This document shows positions 21,247-31,736 of a stretch of 64,000 nt of DNA, one piece after another. The DNA is from Planctomycetota bacterium (lineage in GTDB: Bacteria; Planctomycetota; PLA2). Position 1 is the first letter of the stretch. Each line of letters begins with the position of its first letter. The notes beneath the pieces were generated by a model. The model saw only the letters and a program-made list of their open reading frames with translations, was not told the DNA's origin and ran no database searches. The DNA is taken from positions 62,001 to 126,000 of the forward strand of contig JAJFFH010000028.1 of the NCBI GenBank assembly GCA_021776735.1. Reading direction: 5' to 3'. A program made the position numbers and the translations under genes.

Positions 21247-22511
21247 GGTGCGATGTTGGTGAGTTGGATCACGCGCAAGCCGCCCCGGTCGCCGGCGCAG
21301 ACCAGGAGAAACTGCCCGCGTACGGTGGAGTGGAAAACGAGGCTGCGGACGACGAACGTGCCGGGAAAGCTGAAGGCGTTGGCCCGCTGGAACTGACCGC
21401 CGAATCCGGAAAAGAGCTGGGCGGCGTCGCCAACCGCGGCGGCAATCGTCTGGCCGCTTGCGGCGATGCCGATCGTGTCCTCGCCCGTGTTCTCGATCTC
21501 GTTCAGCAGCGTGGGGCCGACCGGGTTGGTGACCGCGAAGACGAAGATGGAGTCCTCCCCGGTCACATAGAGGGAGAGACCGTCCAGGGTCAAGTCGAGC
21601 GGCATGTTGCCCGGCCCGACCACGACCTGCTCGAGGAGCCGATCGAACTGACCGCTGATCGGAAGCGAGACCGGCGGCGCGGGGACGAAGTCGGGATGGC
21701 CGAGAGCCACCACGGCGAAGCCGCCCGTCGTTGTCTCGACGGACACGTAGATCGCGATCTGCTGGTTCACGACGACGTTGATCGTGTCGGCTGTCGTCGC
21801 GGTCAGGGGGAGAGCGGCGGCTCGCGCGCTCCATTCCGCCGCGACCGGATCGATGTCGGCGGCAAACAGCGTCGGACCGCCGCCAGCGACGAAAAAGACG
21901 AGGTTGGCGCCGGACACGCCGCCGCCATTGCCGCGGGCGTTGCCGGGCGCGGGAATAGCGGAGCCGGCCGCGGGCGGAATGAAGGCGCGTGACACGTCGG
22001 CCGTGGTGCTGACCGCGTCCTCGATCAGGATGTCGATGTCGAAGACCGTGACCGCGTTGACCGCACCGCTGCCGATGGCGACGCAGACGAGGAAACGGTT
22101 GTCGACGACCGTCACGGCATCGACCCGCCCGCCGGCGATCGCCGCCGGAGCGGTGAGCACGCCAGCGTCGAGCGTCGTGATGACGTCGGTTTGCGTCAGG
22201 AGTTCGGGGCTGGAGACATCGACGACATGGACGCCGCTGGTCCCGGCCGCCAAGAAGGCGATGGTGCGATCGTCGGCGAGTTGGGCCAGGGCGATGTTTT
22301 TGACATCGCCGTCCACGCCCTGGCTGCCCGCGACGGCTGCGACCTCGCCCGCAACGAAGTTGTCTCCGCCTCCGCCTCCGCCGCCTCCGCCCCCTCCCTC
22401 GAACGCCTCGGGCGGAAAGGCCGAGAAGAGATCCCCGATGTTGCCGCCCCCGCATCCGAGTGCGAACGCGACGACGAGGGTCGGAAGGAGGATCGGCAGA
22501 TGACGCTTCAT
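21243..22511 (-). CDS. Secreted beta-propeller-like lipoprotein with poly-Gly linker
   Basis: Lipobox ALGCGGG; 11-Gly run; repeated LVIVD-like blocks. Confidence 0.6.
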   Translation of the reverse strand: MKRHLPILLPTLVVAFALGCGGGNIGDLFSAFPPEAFEGGGGGGGGGGGDNFVAGEVAAVAGSQGVDGDVKNIALAQLADDRTIAFLAAGTSGVHVVDVSSPELLTQTDVITTLDAGVLTAPAAIAGGRVDAVTVVDNRFLVCVAIGSGAVNAVTVFDIDILIEDAVSTTADVSRAFIPPAAGSAIPAPGNARGNGGGVSGANLVFFVAGGGPTLFAADIDPVAAEWSARAAALPLTATTADTINVVVNQQIAIYVSVETTTGGFAVVALGHPDFVPAPPVSLPISGQFDRLLEQVVVGPGNMPLDLTLDGLSLYVTGEDSIFVFAVTNPVGPTLLNEIENTGEDTIGIAASGQTIAAAVGDAAQLFSGFGGQFQRANAFSFPGTFVVRSLVFHSTVRGQFLLVCAGDRGGLRVIQLTNIAP

Positions 22512-22612
22512 GTGGATTCGACGATCATTCTAGCGTCACCCTTCCCCCTTGGCGGCTCCTTGCCTTTTTGGTCGCGTGGGCTACCTTCTGTGATCGCGGC
22601 TTGTATCTCGTC

Positions 22613-22690
22613 GGTGGGTGTAGCTCAGTTGGTTAGAGCACCAGATTGTGGTTCTGGGGGTCGCCGGTTCAAATCCGGTCACTCACCCCA
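22613..22690 (+). tRNA. tRNA-His(GTG)
   Basis: G-1:C73, acceptor GTGGGTG/CACTCAC, anticodon loop TTGTGGT, T-arm GCCGG-TTCAAAT-CCGGT, CCA encoded. Confidence 0.93.
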
Positions 22691-22728
22691 AGCGGAATCC
22701 GGTTCTGCCGGATTCCGCTCTCTTTTTG
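22691..22728 (+). terminator. Rho-independent terminator of tRNA-His
   Basis: Perfect 12-bp stem AGCGGAATCCGG-TTCTG-CCGGATTCCGCT followed by CTCTTTTT. Confidence 0.92.
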
Positions 22729-22768
22729 GCTCAGTCTGAGCACGCTTGAACGAACCAAAAGGACAGCT

Positions 22769-23248
22769 TTACGACGGCGATACACCCTCGTCCTCGGAGG
22801 CATCGCCGTCCGTCTGCTCCCTTGCGGCGTGCTCCCCGCTCTCGGACTCGCCTGTGTCAGAATCTCCGGCTTCATCGACTTCGGAGTCCTCACTGGCTCG
22901 CCGTTCGTCGGAAATCTGACCCAGGATTTCGTGAATCCGGGCGGCGCCGGCCACTGACTCGTCGAAGTGAAACACGAGATGCGGTGTCGTGCGCGTCTGG
23001 GTCGATCCGGCGACGGCCGCCTGGAGGAGACCGCGTGCGTCCTCGAGCGCGTGCGCGGCCTTGCTGCGGTCCGCCGGCGTCCCGATCATCGACCAGTTGA
23101 CTCGGGCGATGGCGAGATCGCGGCTCAGGCGGATGCGCGTCACCGTGATCATCTGGAGACGCGGATCGGCCAGGCGCTGCGAGACGAGCGGCGCGATCGC
23201 CTGGTAGATGGCTTTTTCGAGGCGCTTGATGCGGCGTGCGTCGGCCAT
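22769..23248 (-). CDS. rbfA: Ribosome-binding factor A
   Basis: Position after infB/DUF503; DPRLQMITVTRIRLSRDLAIARV; acidic C-terminal tail. Confidence 0.85.
   Translation of the reverse strand: MADARRIKRLEKAIYQAIAPLVSQRLADPRLQMITVTRIRLSRDLAIARVNWSMIGTPADRSKAAHALEDARGLLQAAVAGSTQTRTTPHLVFHFDESVAGAARIHEILGQISDERRASEDSEVDEAGDSDTGESESGEHAAREQTDGDASEDEGVSPS
22771..22813. repeat. Inverted pair of the dispersed 12-mer (one copy degenerate)
   Basis: GACGGCGAT at 22773-22781 vs ATCGCCGTCCGT at 22802-22813, overlapping the rbfA 3' end. Confidence 0.6.
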
Positions 23249-23584
23249 TTACAAAATCTCCAACTGGTGGTCGATGACGCGGGCGACGGGGTGCAGTTTC
23301 AGGTGGTTCAGGACTTGCTGGAGCTGGCCCCGCACATAGTCGGCGTCGCCGCTCACGGCCGCGAAGCCGAGGCCCGCGCGCTGCCACTTGTCGAGGTCGC
23401 CGACCTCGGCAGCACTCACGTTGAAACCGGCACGGACCCGCGCGAGGACGGATCGGACCGTCTGGCGCTTCTCCTTGAGCGATCGCGCCTTGTCGATCGC
23501 GAGGTCCACCTGGAGTACGCCGACGTGCACGATTCCGTTCGCTTGGGCCGCTGGGCCCTCAAGTACGTGCTTGCGGGAGCCCAC
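23249..23584 (-). CDS. DUF503 family protein
   Basis: GVLQVDLAIDKARSLKEKRQTVRSVLARVRAGFNVSAAEVGDLDKWQ. Confidence 0.85.
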   Translation of the reverse strand: MGSRKHVLEGPAAQANGIVHVGVLQVDLAIDKARSLKEKRQTVRSVLARVRAGFNVSAAEVGDLDKWQRAGLGFAAVSGDADYVRGQLQQVLNHLKLHPVARVIDHQLEIL

Positions 23585-25776
23585 TACAGGGTCCGCTTGC
23601 GCTCCTCAAGGATGTAGAACTCGAGGATATCGCCCTCCTTGATGTCTCCGTAACTGGCGATCATGACGCCGCACTCGAAGCCCTCCTTGACTTCCTTTGC
23701 GTCGTCCTTGAAGCGGCGCAGGGACTCCAGTTCACCGTTGTCGATGATGACCCGGCTGTCGCGAATCAGGCGCACGTGTGCGTCCTTGCGCGCCATCCCG
23801 TCCGTCACCATGCCGCCACCGATGTTGCGCTTCTTGTGCTTGAAGAGCGTGCGGATCTCGAAGTGGCCGATGACGACCTCTTCGGTGTCGCTCGGAAGCA
23901 TGCCCTCGGCCAGCAGGGTCATGTCCTCGAGGAGCTTGTAGATGATCTGGTAGGTGCGGATTTCAACGCGGGCTTCGTCCGCGACCGCGCGCGCCTTGGC
24001 GCCGGCGACAACGTGGAACCCGAGCACGACCGCTTCGGACGCCTGGGCGAGCAGCACGTCCGACTCGGTGATGCCGCCCACGCCCGCGTGGAGCAGCTTG
24101 ACCCGGACCTCTTCGTTGCCGATCTCGTCGAGCTTGGCGCGGAGCGCCTCGATCGAGCCCTTCACGTCGGCCTTCAGGACGACACGAAGTTCCCGCATGT
24201 CGGTCTCGCCGATCCGGTGCATGAGCCGCTCGAACGATGTGCTCTGCTTGCTGGCGATTTCCTTTTCGCGCTGGCGGTGCGATCGGTCGGCGGCGACCTT
24301 TTTCGCGAGACCCTTGTCGAGGATGACCTGGAAACGCCCACCTGCTTCGGGCACCACGTCGAGGCCGGTGACCTCGACCGGTGTCGCCGGCGGGGCCGTA
24401 TCGACACGCTTGCCGGTATGGTCCGTGAGCGACTTGATCTTGCCCTGGCACGCGCCGCTCAAGAGGAAGTCGCCCTTCTTGAGCGTGCCGTCTTTGACAA
24501 GCATCGTGGCCACCACGCCTCGGCCGGTCTGCTTGCGCGCTTCGACTACGAAGCCCTCGGCGGGACGGTCGGGTGTCGCCTTCAGGTCGAGCAGTTCCGC
24601 CTCCAGCGCGATACGCTCGAGCAGGTCGTCGATGCCCATTCCGGTGATGGCGGAGATCGGGATCATCGCCGTCGTGCCGCCCCATTCCTCGGGAGCGAGA
24701 TCGGCGGTGGCGAGCTGGTGTTTGACTCTCTCCGGATCCGAATTCGGCCGGTCGCACTTGTTGATCGCAACGACGATGGGGCAGCCCGCCGCCTTCGCGT
24801 GAGCCAGTGCTTCCAAGGTCTGGGGCATGACGCCGTCCTCGACGGCGACAATCAGGATCACGATGTCCGTGAGTTGCGCGCCGCGCGCGCGCATGGCCGT
24901 GAACGCCTCATGGCCCGGGGTGTCGAGGAAGGTGATCTTGCGCTTGCTCTTCTTTCCGCCCAAGGTCACCTGGTAGGCGCCGATGTGCTGCGTGATGCCG
25001 CCGGCTTCGCCGGCTGCAACGCGCGCCTTGCGGATGTAGTCGAGCAGCGACGTCTTGCCGTGGTCCACGTGGCCCAGCACCGCGACGACCGGCGGACGCG
25101 AGGACTTGTTGGACTCGTCGACCTCGTCGTGCGTATCCAGGAGTTCGTCGAGCTTGTCCTCGATGGTCAGCGCGGCCTCGATCTCGACCGTGCGGTTGAA
25201 CGCCTCCGCGAGCACCAGCACCATCTCTTCGTCGAGACTGGTGTTGGGGTTCGTCATGACCCCTTCCCGCATCAGGTGAAGCTGAAGCCGGCTCGTCTTG
25301 ACTCCGATTTCCTGGCTGAACTCCTTCAGGGAGAGGGGCACAGTGATCGGAATCGTCCGGTTGGTAAGGAGTTCTTCGGCGCGCAGCTTGTCGTCACGAG
25401 ACTTCTGACGGGCCTCTTTTTGGCGGAAGATCTTGATGCCGCGCCGCTGGGGCTGGCGTTGCTGCCCGCCCGGATACCGCCGCTGGCCGGGAGCACCGGG
25501 ACCGCTGGGGCGCGCACCGGGCCGCGAGACCGGATGGATGGGCCGTGCCGGAGCGGGAACGACGGGCGGCGGGAGCTTGAGTTCGCTCATGCCCGGGGCG
25601 GGCTTGGCCGCGATCTCCAGACGACCGGTCGCGACCTGGCGCGCCTTCTCCGTCTCCGAGTCGTCCATGACGGACATGACGGAGGGGATTTTCATGCCGC
25701 GGTTGCCCAGCAACGTGAGCAGCTCGCTGCTCGCGACATCGAGTTCAGACGCGAGGTGATAGAGCCGGATTGCCAT
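23584..25776 (-). CDS. infB: Translation initiation factor IF-2
   Basis: [28 protein letters not shown]2_N domain. Confidence 0.97.
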   Translation of the reverse strand: MAIRLYHLASELDVASSELLTLLGNRGMKIPSVMSVMDDSETEKARQVATGRLEIAAKPAPGMSELKLPPPVVPAPARPIHPVSRPGARPSGPGAPGQRRYPGGQQRQPQRRGIKIFRQKEARQKSRDDKLRAEELLTNRTIPITVPLSLKEFSQEIGVKTSRLQLHLMREGVMTNPNTSLDEEMVLVLAEAFNRTVEIEAALTIEDKLDELLDTHDEVDESNKSSRPPVVAVLGHVDHGKTSLLDYIRKARVAAGEAGGITQHIGAYQVTLGGKKSKRKITFLDTPGHEAFTAMRARGAQLTDIVILIVAVEDGVMPQTLEALAHAKAAGCPIVVAINKCDRPNSDPERVKHQLATADLAPEEWGGTTAMIPISAITGMGIDDLLERIALEAELLDLKATPDRPAEGFVVEARKQTGRGVVATMLVKDGTLKKGDFLLSGACQGKIKSLTDHTGKRVDTAPPATPVEVTGLDVVPEAGGRFQVILDKGLAKKVAADRSHRQREKEIASKQSTSFERLMHRIGETDMRELRVVLKADVKGSIEALRAKLDEIGNEEVRVKLLHAGVGGITESDVLLAQASEAVVLGFHVVAGAKARAVADEARVEIRTYQIIYKLLEDMTLLAEGMLPSDTEEVVIGHFEIRTLFKHKKRNIGGGMVTDGMARKDAHVRLIRDSRVIIDNGELESLRRFKDDAKEVKEGFECGVMIASYGDIKEGDILEFYILEERKRTL

Positions 25777-25835
25777 GTTCGTTTTCTGTTCCGTTCCTTC
25801 TGAGGTCCTGTGCTGGAATCCCTGCGGGTTGTCCG

Positions 25836-26918
25836 CTAGCGGGGCTTGTCGCGAGCCTCCGGGTCATCCGTGAAGTCCTGCGCACCCGTGAGGCCCGCGC
25901 CACCGAGCTCCATGTCGTCGTCAAAGCGGCCGATGCGGTCCGGGGACTCCTCGAGTTCCCCGCCGTCGGTCTCGGCTTCCTCGTCCGTCAGGATGCTGAT
26001 GTCCCACTTGCAGAGCTTGGCCGCCAGACGCACGTTCTGGCCGCGGCGGCCGATTGCGAGCGAGAGCTGGTCGTCCTCGACCACGACCTTCGCGCGCATG
26101 TTTTCCGAGTCGAGTGTGATCCAGCGAACCTGGGCGGGCTTGAGGGCGTTGCCGATGAAATCCTCGGTGCTGTCGCTCCAGCGGATCACATCGACCTTCT
26201 CGCCCTTGAGCTCGTCGAGAACGTTCTTGATTCGCGTGCCACGCACGCCGACACAGGCTCCGATCGCGTCGATCTTGCCGTCCATCGACTGCACGGCCAT
26301 CTTGGTCTTGTAGCCTGCCTCGCGCACGAGGCCGCGCACTTCGATGAATCGCTCCGCCAGCTCCGGAACCTCGAGTTCGAACAGCTTCTGCACGAAGTCG
26401 GGGTGGGTCCGGCTCAAGATGATCTTCACCTTTTGGCCGGCCTTCTTGACCTCTTGGACAAAGCCGCGCACGCGGTCGCCGATCCGGTAGTCCTCGCCGC
26501 GCATCTGTTCGGACTTGGGAAGGATCGCTTCGGTGCGGCCGAGGTTGACGATAATCGTGCCGCCCTCGAAACGCTGCACCGTACCGGTCAGGATCTGGCC
26601 GAGATGATGGTCGTACTCGTCGTAGATCACATCGCGCTCGGCCTCCCGAATGCGCTGGATGATCACCTGCTTCGCCGTCTGTGCCGCAATGCGGCCCAGA
26701 TCAAGCGGGACCGTGACCTGACCGTCCGGGGTTTCCTCGTAGCAGCGAATACCGCCGGTTGTCCTGTCGATCTGGACGTTCAGATCCCCGGTGGTCCCGT
26801 ACTGCTTGCGCGCGGCCGTCAACAGGGCCTGCTCGATCCCGTCGAACAGGGCCTCCTTGTCGATGTCCTTTTCGCGGTGGATCATGTCAACGATCCGAAG
26901 CAGTTCGGCACCCTCCAT
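25836..26918 (-). CDS. nusA: Transcription termination/antitermination protein NusA
   Basis: S1/KH motifs, GVRGTRIKNVLDELKGEKVDVIRW, position before infB. Confidence 0.95.
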   Translation of the reverse strand: MEGAELLRIVDMIHREKDIDKEALFDGIEQALLTAARKQYGTTGDLNVQIDRTTGGIRCYEETPDGQVTVPLDLGRIAAQTAKQVIIQRIREAERDVIYDEYDHHLGQILTGTVQRFEGGTIIVNLGRTEAILPKSEQMRGEDYRIGDRVRGFVQEVKKAGQKVKIILSRTHPDFVQKLFELEVPELAERFIEVRGLVREAGYKTKMAVQSMDGKIDAIGACVGVRGTRIKNVLDELKGEKVDVIRWSDSTEDFIGNALKPAQVRWITLDSENMRAKVVVEDDQLSLAIGRRGQNVRLAAKLCKWDISILTDEEAETDGGELEESPDRIGRFDDDMELGGAGLTGAQDFTDDPEARDKPR

Positions 26919-27242
26919 CGGGACTCCTTTGGTTTTTTCAAAAAAAGAAGTGGGCCGCGGTGCCCACCTCGAAGCTGCCAGGCTGCGCTCGCCGGCCAAC
27001 ACGCCATCTGTGCTTCCCGATGGGAGCACCCCCGAGCATGACAACCCCACGGGGGGCCGAAATGCGAAGGGCTACGGTGTGAAGGCAGTCTCGCGCGAGG
27101 CTACATGCTATTCGGGATCGCGTTTCTGTCAAAGGCCGGCTGGCCCGCAATTCGTATCACGCCCTGGGAGTCGCCGCGCTGCGGTATCGCGTCCGAGGCG
27201 ACGGAACTCGTTTTTTCCCAGTAGTTTGTGACCGATTCCGCC

Positions 27243-28556
27243 ATGCCTCCTCCTCAAAAGCAGCAGGAGAACCGTGCCAAAACTGCACGATATCGTGCGG
27301 ATTCTTGGGCGGCTGCCCCGGGTCGGGTCGTCGGGGCGGTCGGTATCGGGCTACTCGTGCTCGGCATCGGCACTTACTGGGGCACGATGACTCTCCAACG
27401 TGAGCTTGTCGAGGATGCACTGGCCGAACAGGGCCGGGCCGTGGAGGACCACATTGAGGCCCTCATCGAGCGCTACTCGGTCAAGTCCGAGTCACTCGCG
27501 GATCTCGGCTCCCGACTGGTTCGGGCGGCCGAAGTTCATCCCGCCATTCGCGATCTGGTCATCGCGGACGACGCCCGCCGGATCGTGGCGCGCTATCCCC
27601 GGGACGCCGGCCGGCTCCCGTGCCTCCCCGTCCGACCCGCCGGCGCGGCCGTTCGTCATGAGCACTCGGCGGGCGAGTTGGAGACCGCACCGGTCGCCTG
27701 CACGATGCTGCCCGTCAAGCTGGCTGACGATTCCTCCGGAGTCGTCTTGTTCCACGCCGTCCGGGACTGGCGGATGGAGGGCGCACGAGCCCAGCGCTGG
27801 CTCATGGCCACGACCCGCCGACTCGCGCCGCTGTTCGCGGCGTTTTACCTCCTGCTCGCCGGGCTTTTGTTTTGCGCGGCGCGTGCAGCCCAGCGCTGGC
27901 GTCGCCGCGCCGAGTCGGCCGGGCGCGTCCAGGCTCTCGGTGCACTGGCGGCCGGGATCAACCACGAGATCAAGAACCCCCTCAACACCGTGGGGCTTTC
28001 CCTTCAATACCTCGCTCGGCGTCATGATGACCCCGAGACCCGCGAGGTTGTTGCCTCCGCCGAGCGGGAGGCCATTCGTATCGGCGAAACGCTCGACGAG
28101 TTCGTACGTTTTACCCGCGTGTCTCGGCTCGACACGCGGGAAGTCTCGCTGCGCGAACAGGTCGCGGCGTGCAACGGCCGCGAGGCTGCCGGAGGCGATG
28201 GTCCGGTATCCATTGATGGCGATGCGCGCGTTCGTATCGACGTGGACAAGATGCGCGACGCGCTCGCAGCAATCCTTGGCCCGATCTGGTCCGGACCGGT
28301 TGAGGTCACGCTGACCGGTCGGCGCGACCGCTGGACCGTGGTCGTGCGAGGGCGTCCGAGCGACCCGGAACTTGCCGTGGATCGGCTGTTCGATCCGTAC
28401 GTGCGGCCCCGTCCGCGCGACATCGGCCGCGGACTGGCGCTTGCGCGCGCCGTATTTCAGGCGCACGGCGGCGATCTCGATGGCCGCCTCAAGGGCGAGT
28501 GGCTGGTGTTGAAGGGAGAAGCCCTCAAGACCCCCGTGTCTTCAGAATCCCAGTGA
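27243..28556 (+). CDS. Membrane sensor histidine kinase (degenerate ATPase domain)
   Basis: H-box INHEIKNPLNTVGLSLQYL; two TM segments; weak N/G1 boxes. Confidence 0.8.
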   Translation: MPPPQKQQENRAKTARYRADSWAAAPGRVVGAVGIGLLVLGIGTYWGTMTLQRELVEDALAEQGRAVEDHIEALIERYSVKSESLADLGSRLVRAAEVHPAIRDLVIADDARRIVARYPRDAGRLPCLPVRPAGAAVRHEHSAGELETAPVACTMLPVKLADDSSGVVLFHAVRDWRMEGARAQRWLMATTRRLAPLFAAFYLLLAGLLFCAARAAQRWRRRAESAGRVQALGALAAGINHEIKNPLNTVGLSLQYLARRHDDPETREVVASAEREAIRIGETLDEFVRFTRVSRLDTREVSLREQVAACNGREAAGGDGPVSIDGDARVRIDVDKMRDALAAILGPIWSGPVEVTLTGRRDRWTVVVRGRPSDPELAVDRLFDPYVRPRPRDIGRGLALARAVFQAHGGDLDGRLKGEWLVLKGEALKTPVSSESQ

Positions 28557-28569
28557 GAGAGAAACAACA

Positions 28570-30006
28570 ATGAGCCGCGAAACACAGATCAAGCCCAAGC
28601 AAAAGATCCTCATCGTCGATGACGACCGGACGCAGGCCGAGACCCTTGCGCGCGTGCTCCGGCTGGAGGGGTACGAGGCCGTCGTCGCCGAGAGTGGCCG
28701 CGAGGCACTCGGCGAACTTGCGGTTGGGGTGTTCGATCTCGTGCTCACCGACTTCAAGATGCCCGGGATGGACGGTCTTGAGCTGTTCCGCAAGGTCCAT
28801 GAGGCACATCCGGAATTACCGGTGCTGATTATCACCGCGCACGGCACGATCGAAACCGCGATCGAGGCGGTGCGCGCGGGCGTGGCCGACTTCCTCCAAA
28901 AGCCGGTGTACGCCGAAGAGCTCATGCACCGATTCGAGAAGGTCTTGCGCGAGCGAGCGCTCCAGACCGAGAACGCGGAGCTCAAGAAGCGCCTGCTGCA
29001 CCGTGACCGGGGCGACGCGATGCTCGGTGCAAGCGACGTGATGTCGCGGCAGCGCGAAGAGATCCGGCGCGTGGCGCGTACCGAAGCCACGGTGCTGATT
29101 CTCGGCGAGTCCGGGGTCGGCAAGGAACTCGTGGCGGACGCGATCCACTACGGATCCGCTCGCGCCGATGGACCGCACGTCAAGCTGAACTGTGCGGCCA
29201 TTCCCGAGAACCTGCTCGAGGATGAGCTGTTTGGCCACGAGCGTGGCGCGTACACCGGTGCGAGCCAACGGCGCCAGGGACGCTTCGAACTCGCCCACGG
29301 GGGCACGCTGTTTCTCGACGAGATCGGGGAGCTTCCGCTGGGCCTGCAGGTGAAGCTGCTGCGTCTGCTCCAGGAACGAAAGTTCGAACGCCTTGGCGGC
29401 AGCGAATCGATCGAAGCCGACGTGCGGATCGTGTGTGCCACGAACCGGGATCTCGAGGCGCACGTGCGTGAGGGAAAGTTCCGCGAGGATCTCTACTACC
29501 GCATAAACGTCGTGCCCATCCAGGTACCCCCGCTACGTGCCCGCGGCGACGACATCGTTCTGCTCGCCCGCCACTTCGCGCGGGAAGCCGGTGCCCGCAA
29601 CGGTCGTCCGATCGAGGCCCTGGCCCCGGTTGCCCTCACGTCGCTGCGGAACCACTCGTGGCCCGGCAACGTGCGTGAGTTGCGCAATGTCGTCGAGCGC
29701 GCCGTCATCATGGGAAGCGGGAGCACTCTCACCGAGGGCCACCTGTCGATCGGCCCGGCGCTTGTCGCCGGAAGCACCAATGGCTCGGGACCGGTAACCG
29801 ATGCGGACGCGGCTCTCATCCGCGAACTCATGCAGTCCAAGATCGGGTTCGAGGAGTTCGAGCGGGAGCTGCTGGTCCGCGCGCTTGAGCGCAACCGCGG
29901 CAACCAGTCGCGCGCCGCCCGGATGCTCGGCATGACCCGTCGGACCCTGCAGTACAGAATCGACAAGTTCGGCATTGATACGGCTTCCATGCGGGCGAGT
30001 TCCTGA
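28570..30006 (+). CDS. NtrC-family sigma54-dependent response regulator
   Basis: REC (VDDDRTQ, LTDFKMP), GESGVGKE, GAYTGA, FLDEIGELP, Fis-like HTH. Confidence 0.93.
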   Translation: MSRETQIKPKQKILIVDDDRTQAETLARVLRLEGYEAVVAESGREALGELAVGVFDLVLTDFKMPGMDGLELFRKVHEAHPELPVLIITAHGTIETAIEAVRAGVADFLQKPVYAEELMHRFEKVLRERALQTENAELKKRLLHRDRGDAMLGASDVMSRQREEIRRVARTEATVLILGESGVGKELVADAIHYGSARADGPHVKLNCAAIPENLLEDELFGHERGAYTGASQRRQGRFELAHGGTLFLDEIGELPLGLQVKLLRLLQERKFERLGGSESIEADVRIVCATNRDLEAHVREGKFREDLYYRINVVPIQVPPLRARGDDIVLLARHFAREAGARNGRPIEALAPVALTSLRNHSWPGNVRELRNVVERAVIMGSGSTLTEGHLSIGPALVAGSTNGSGPVTDADAALIRELMQSKIGFEEFERELLVRALERNRGNQSRAARMLGMTRRTLQYRIDKFGIDTASMRASS

Positions 30007-30008
30007 CG

Positions 30009-30210
30009 CGAGAATCCGCAGGGCGGGTTTTCGTCAGCGCGTGCCGGGGTGGTGGCTTGGGCCGCCCGGCCGGCCCCAAAGGAACATGAGTCGAACGTTC
30101 GCGTGCGTGCATCTCGCTCGCGCTATGTTCCTGCTCCATGTGGGCCGCGGGGCGCGGCGAAGCGCCGACACCCGACCCCGGCCAACGAAAACCCGCTATG
30201 CGGATTCTCG
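30009..30210. repeat. Palindromic element: two hairpins in inverted orientation bracketing an inner inverted repeat
   Basis: CGAGAATCCGC-AGG-GCGGGTTTTCG (30009-30033) and CGAAAACCCGC-TAT-GCGGATTCTCG (30186-30210); inner AGGAACAT...ATGTTCCT. Confidence 0.6.
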
Positions 30211-30229
30211 GAGGGCATAATGATCGGGC

Positions 30230-31513
30230 ATGCCGTCGCTGCAGCTCGCCCTCGACTTCGTGGATCTTCACCGTGCCCTCGGGGTCTTGCGCGAGGCGCT
30301 GCGTGGTGGCGTGGACTGGGTCGAGATCGGGACGCCGCTGCTCAAGGCGGAGGGGCTCGATGCGGTTCGCGCGGTGCGCAAGGAGTGTCCGGGGCTGACG
30401 GTTGTCTGCGACACCAAGACGATGGACGCGGGACGGACCGAGATGGAGGCAGCCGCGAAGGCCGGGGCCGACGTGGCGACCGTGCTCGGCGCCGCGTCCG
30501 ACGCGACGGTTCGCGAGTGCATCGAGGCCGGCCGGAACTACGGGATCAAGGTGGCGGTCGATCTCGTCTCGGTGCAAGACCCGGTGGCGCGCGCGCGCCA
30601 GGCGGCCGAGTGGGGCGCCGCGGTCGTCGGCGTGCATTGTCCCATCGATGAGCAGATGAAGGGCAAGGACCCGTTCGCGACCCTGCGCGCCGTCGCGGAG
30701 GCCGTGGACATTTCGGTGTCGGTCGCTGGCGGCATCAACAGCGAGACGGCGGGCCTGGCCGTCGCCGCGGGTGCGTCCGTCGTCGTCGTGGGGGGCGCGA
30801 TCACCAAAGCCGAGGACGCCTGCGCGGCCGTGCAGCAGCTACGGCGCGTGATGGAGTCGGGCGTCGCCGAGCACACCGAGCTGTTTCGGCGGGGCGGTGA
30901 GGCCGACCTGCGGGAGCTGCTGGCGCGGCCGTCCGTGCCGAACGTTTCCGACGGCTACCACCACATGCCGCCGATTCCCGACCTGATCCCGATCGTAGCG
31001 GGCCAGAAGCTGGTCGGCCGCGCGGTCACGGTGCGCACCTACCCGGGCGACTGGGCGAAACCCGTCGAGGCGATCGATCAGGCGGGCGAGGGTGACGTCA
31101 TCGTGATCGATGCGGGCGGCGTGCCGCCGGCGATCTGGGGCGAGCTGGCGACGCACAGCGCGGTGCAGAAAAAACTCGCCGGGGTCATCATCTGGGGCGC
31201 GATTCGCGACACTCCCGAAATCCGCGCCCTCGGTTTCCCCGCGTTTGCCCGCCACGTCACGGCGCGCGCGGGCGAGCCGAAGGGCTTCGGAGAGATCGGC
31301 GTGCCCATCGAAATCGGCGGCCAGTCCATCGAACCCGGCGACTGGATCGTCGGCGACGATGACGGCGTAATCCGCCTGCCCAGGCGCCACGCAGTCGAAA
31401 TCGCCAACCGGGCGATGGACCGCATGGAAATGGAAAACCGCGTGCGCAAGGAAATCAAGGCGGGCTCCACCCTGGCGCAGGTCGCCGATCTGTACAAATG
31501 GGAGAAGCGGTGA
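30230..31513 (+). CDS. Fusion: hexulose-6-phosphate synthase domain plus RraA-like domain
   Basis: [35 protein letters not shown]-terminal RraA-like [36 protein letters not shown]. Confidence 0.85.
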   Translation: MPSLQLALDFVDLHRALGVLREALRGGVDWVEIGTPLLKAEGLDAVRAVRKECPGLTVVCDTKTMDAGRTEMEAAAKAGADVATVLGAASDATVRECIEAGRNYGIKVAVDLVSVQDPVARARQAAEWGAAVVGVHCPIDEQMKGKDPFATLRAVAEAVDISVSVAGGINSETAGLAVAAGASVVVVGGAITKAEDACAAVQQLRRVMESGVAEHTELFRRGGEADLRELLARPSVPNVSDGYHHMPPIPDLIPIVAGQKLVGRAVTVRTYPGDWAKPVEAIDQAGEGDVIVIDAGGVPPAIWGELATHSAVQKKLAGVIIWGAIRDTPEIRALGFPAFARHVTARAGEPKGFGEIGVPIEIGGQSIEPGDWIVGDDDGVIRLPRRHAVEIANRAMDRMEMENRVRKEIKAGSTLAQVADLYKWEKR

Positions 31514-31710
31514 TTGTTTGCCTGAACGGCTCCAACGTGGAGTTCGAGGCGGGTGCGACTGTGGCTGGGGCCGTGGAGCGCGTCGTCGAAGACAGTTCGC
31601 GCGTGGCCGTGGAACAGAACCGGGCGATTGTCCCGCGGGCCGCATGGAATCAGACAGAGCTGACGGACGGCGATGTCTTGGAAGTCGTCACGCTCGTGGG
31701 CGGCGGCTAA
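31498..31710 (+). CDS. thiS: Sulfur carrier protein ThiS
   Basis: Ubiquitin-like, C-terminal VTLVGGG. Confidence 0.88.
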   Translation: MGEAVIVCLNGSNVEFEAGATVAGAVERVVEDSSRVAVEQNRAIVPRAAWNQTELTDGDVLEVVTLVGGG

Positions 31711-31736
31711 GCCCGGTAGTCAAAGAGGAGATCGTG

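Noticed and set aside
22365-22400. CTCCGC microsatellite as a CRISPR-like or phase-variable repeat
   Set aside because: Codes in frame for a poly-Gly linker after a lipobox; repeat units are trinucleotide-based so length changes would not shift frame.
26918-27228. rimP expected upstream of nusA
   Set aside because: No RimP-like ORF found in this gap; it may be elsewhere in the genome, so no claim of loss is made.
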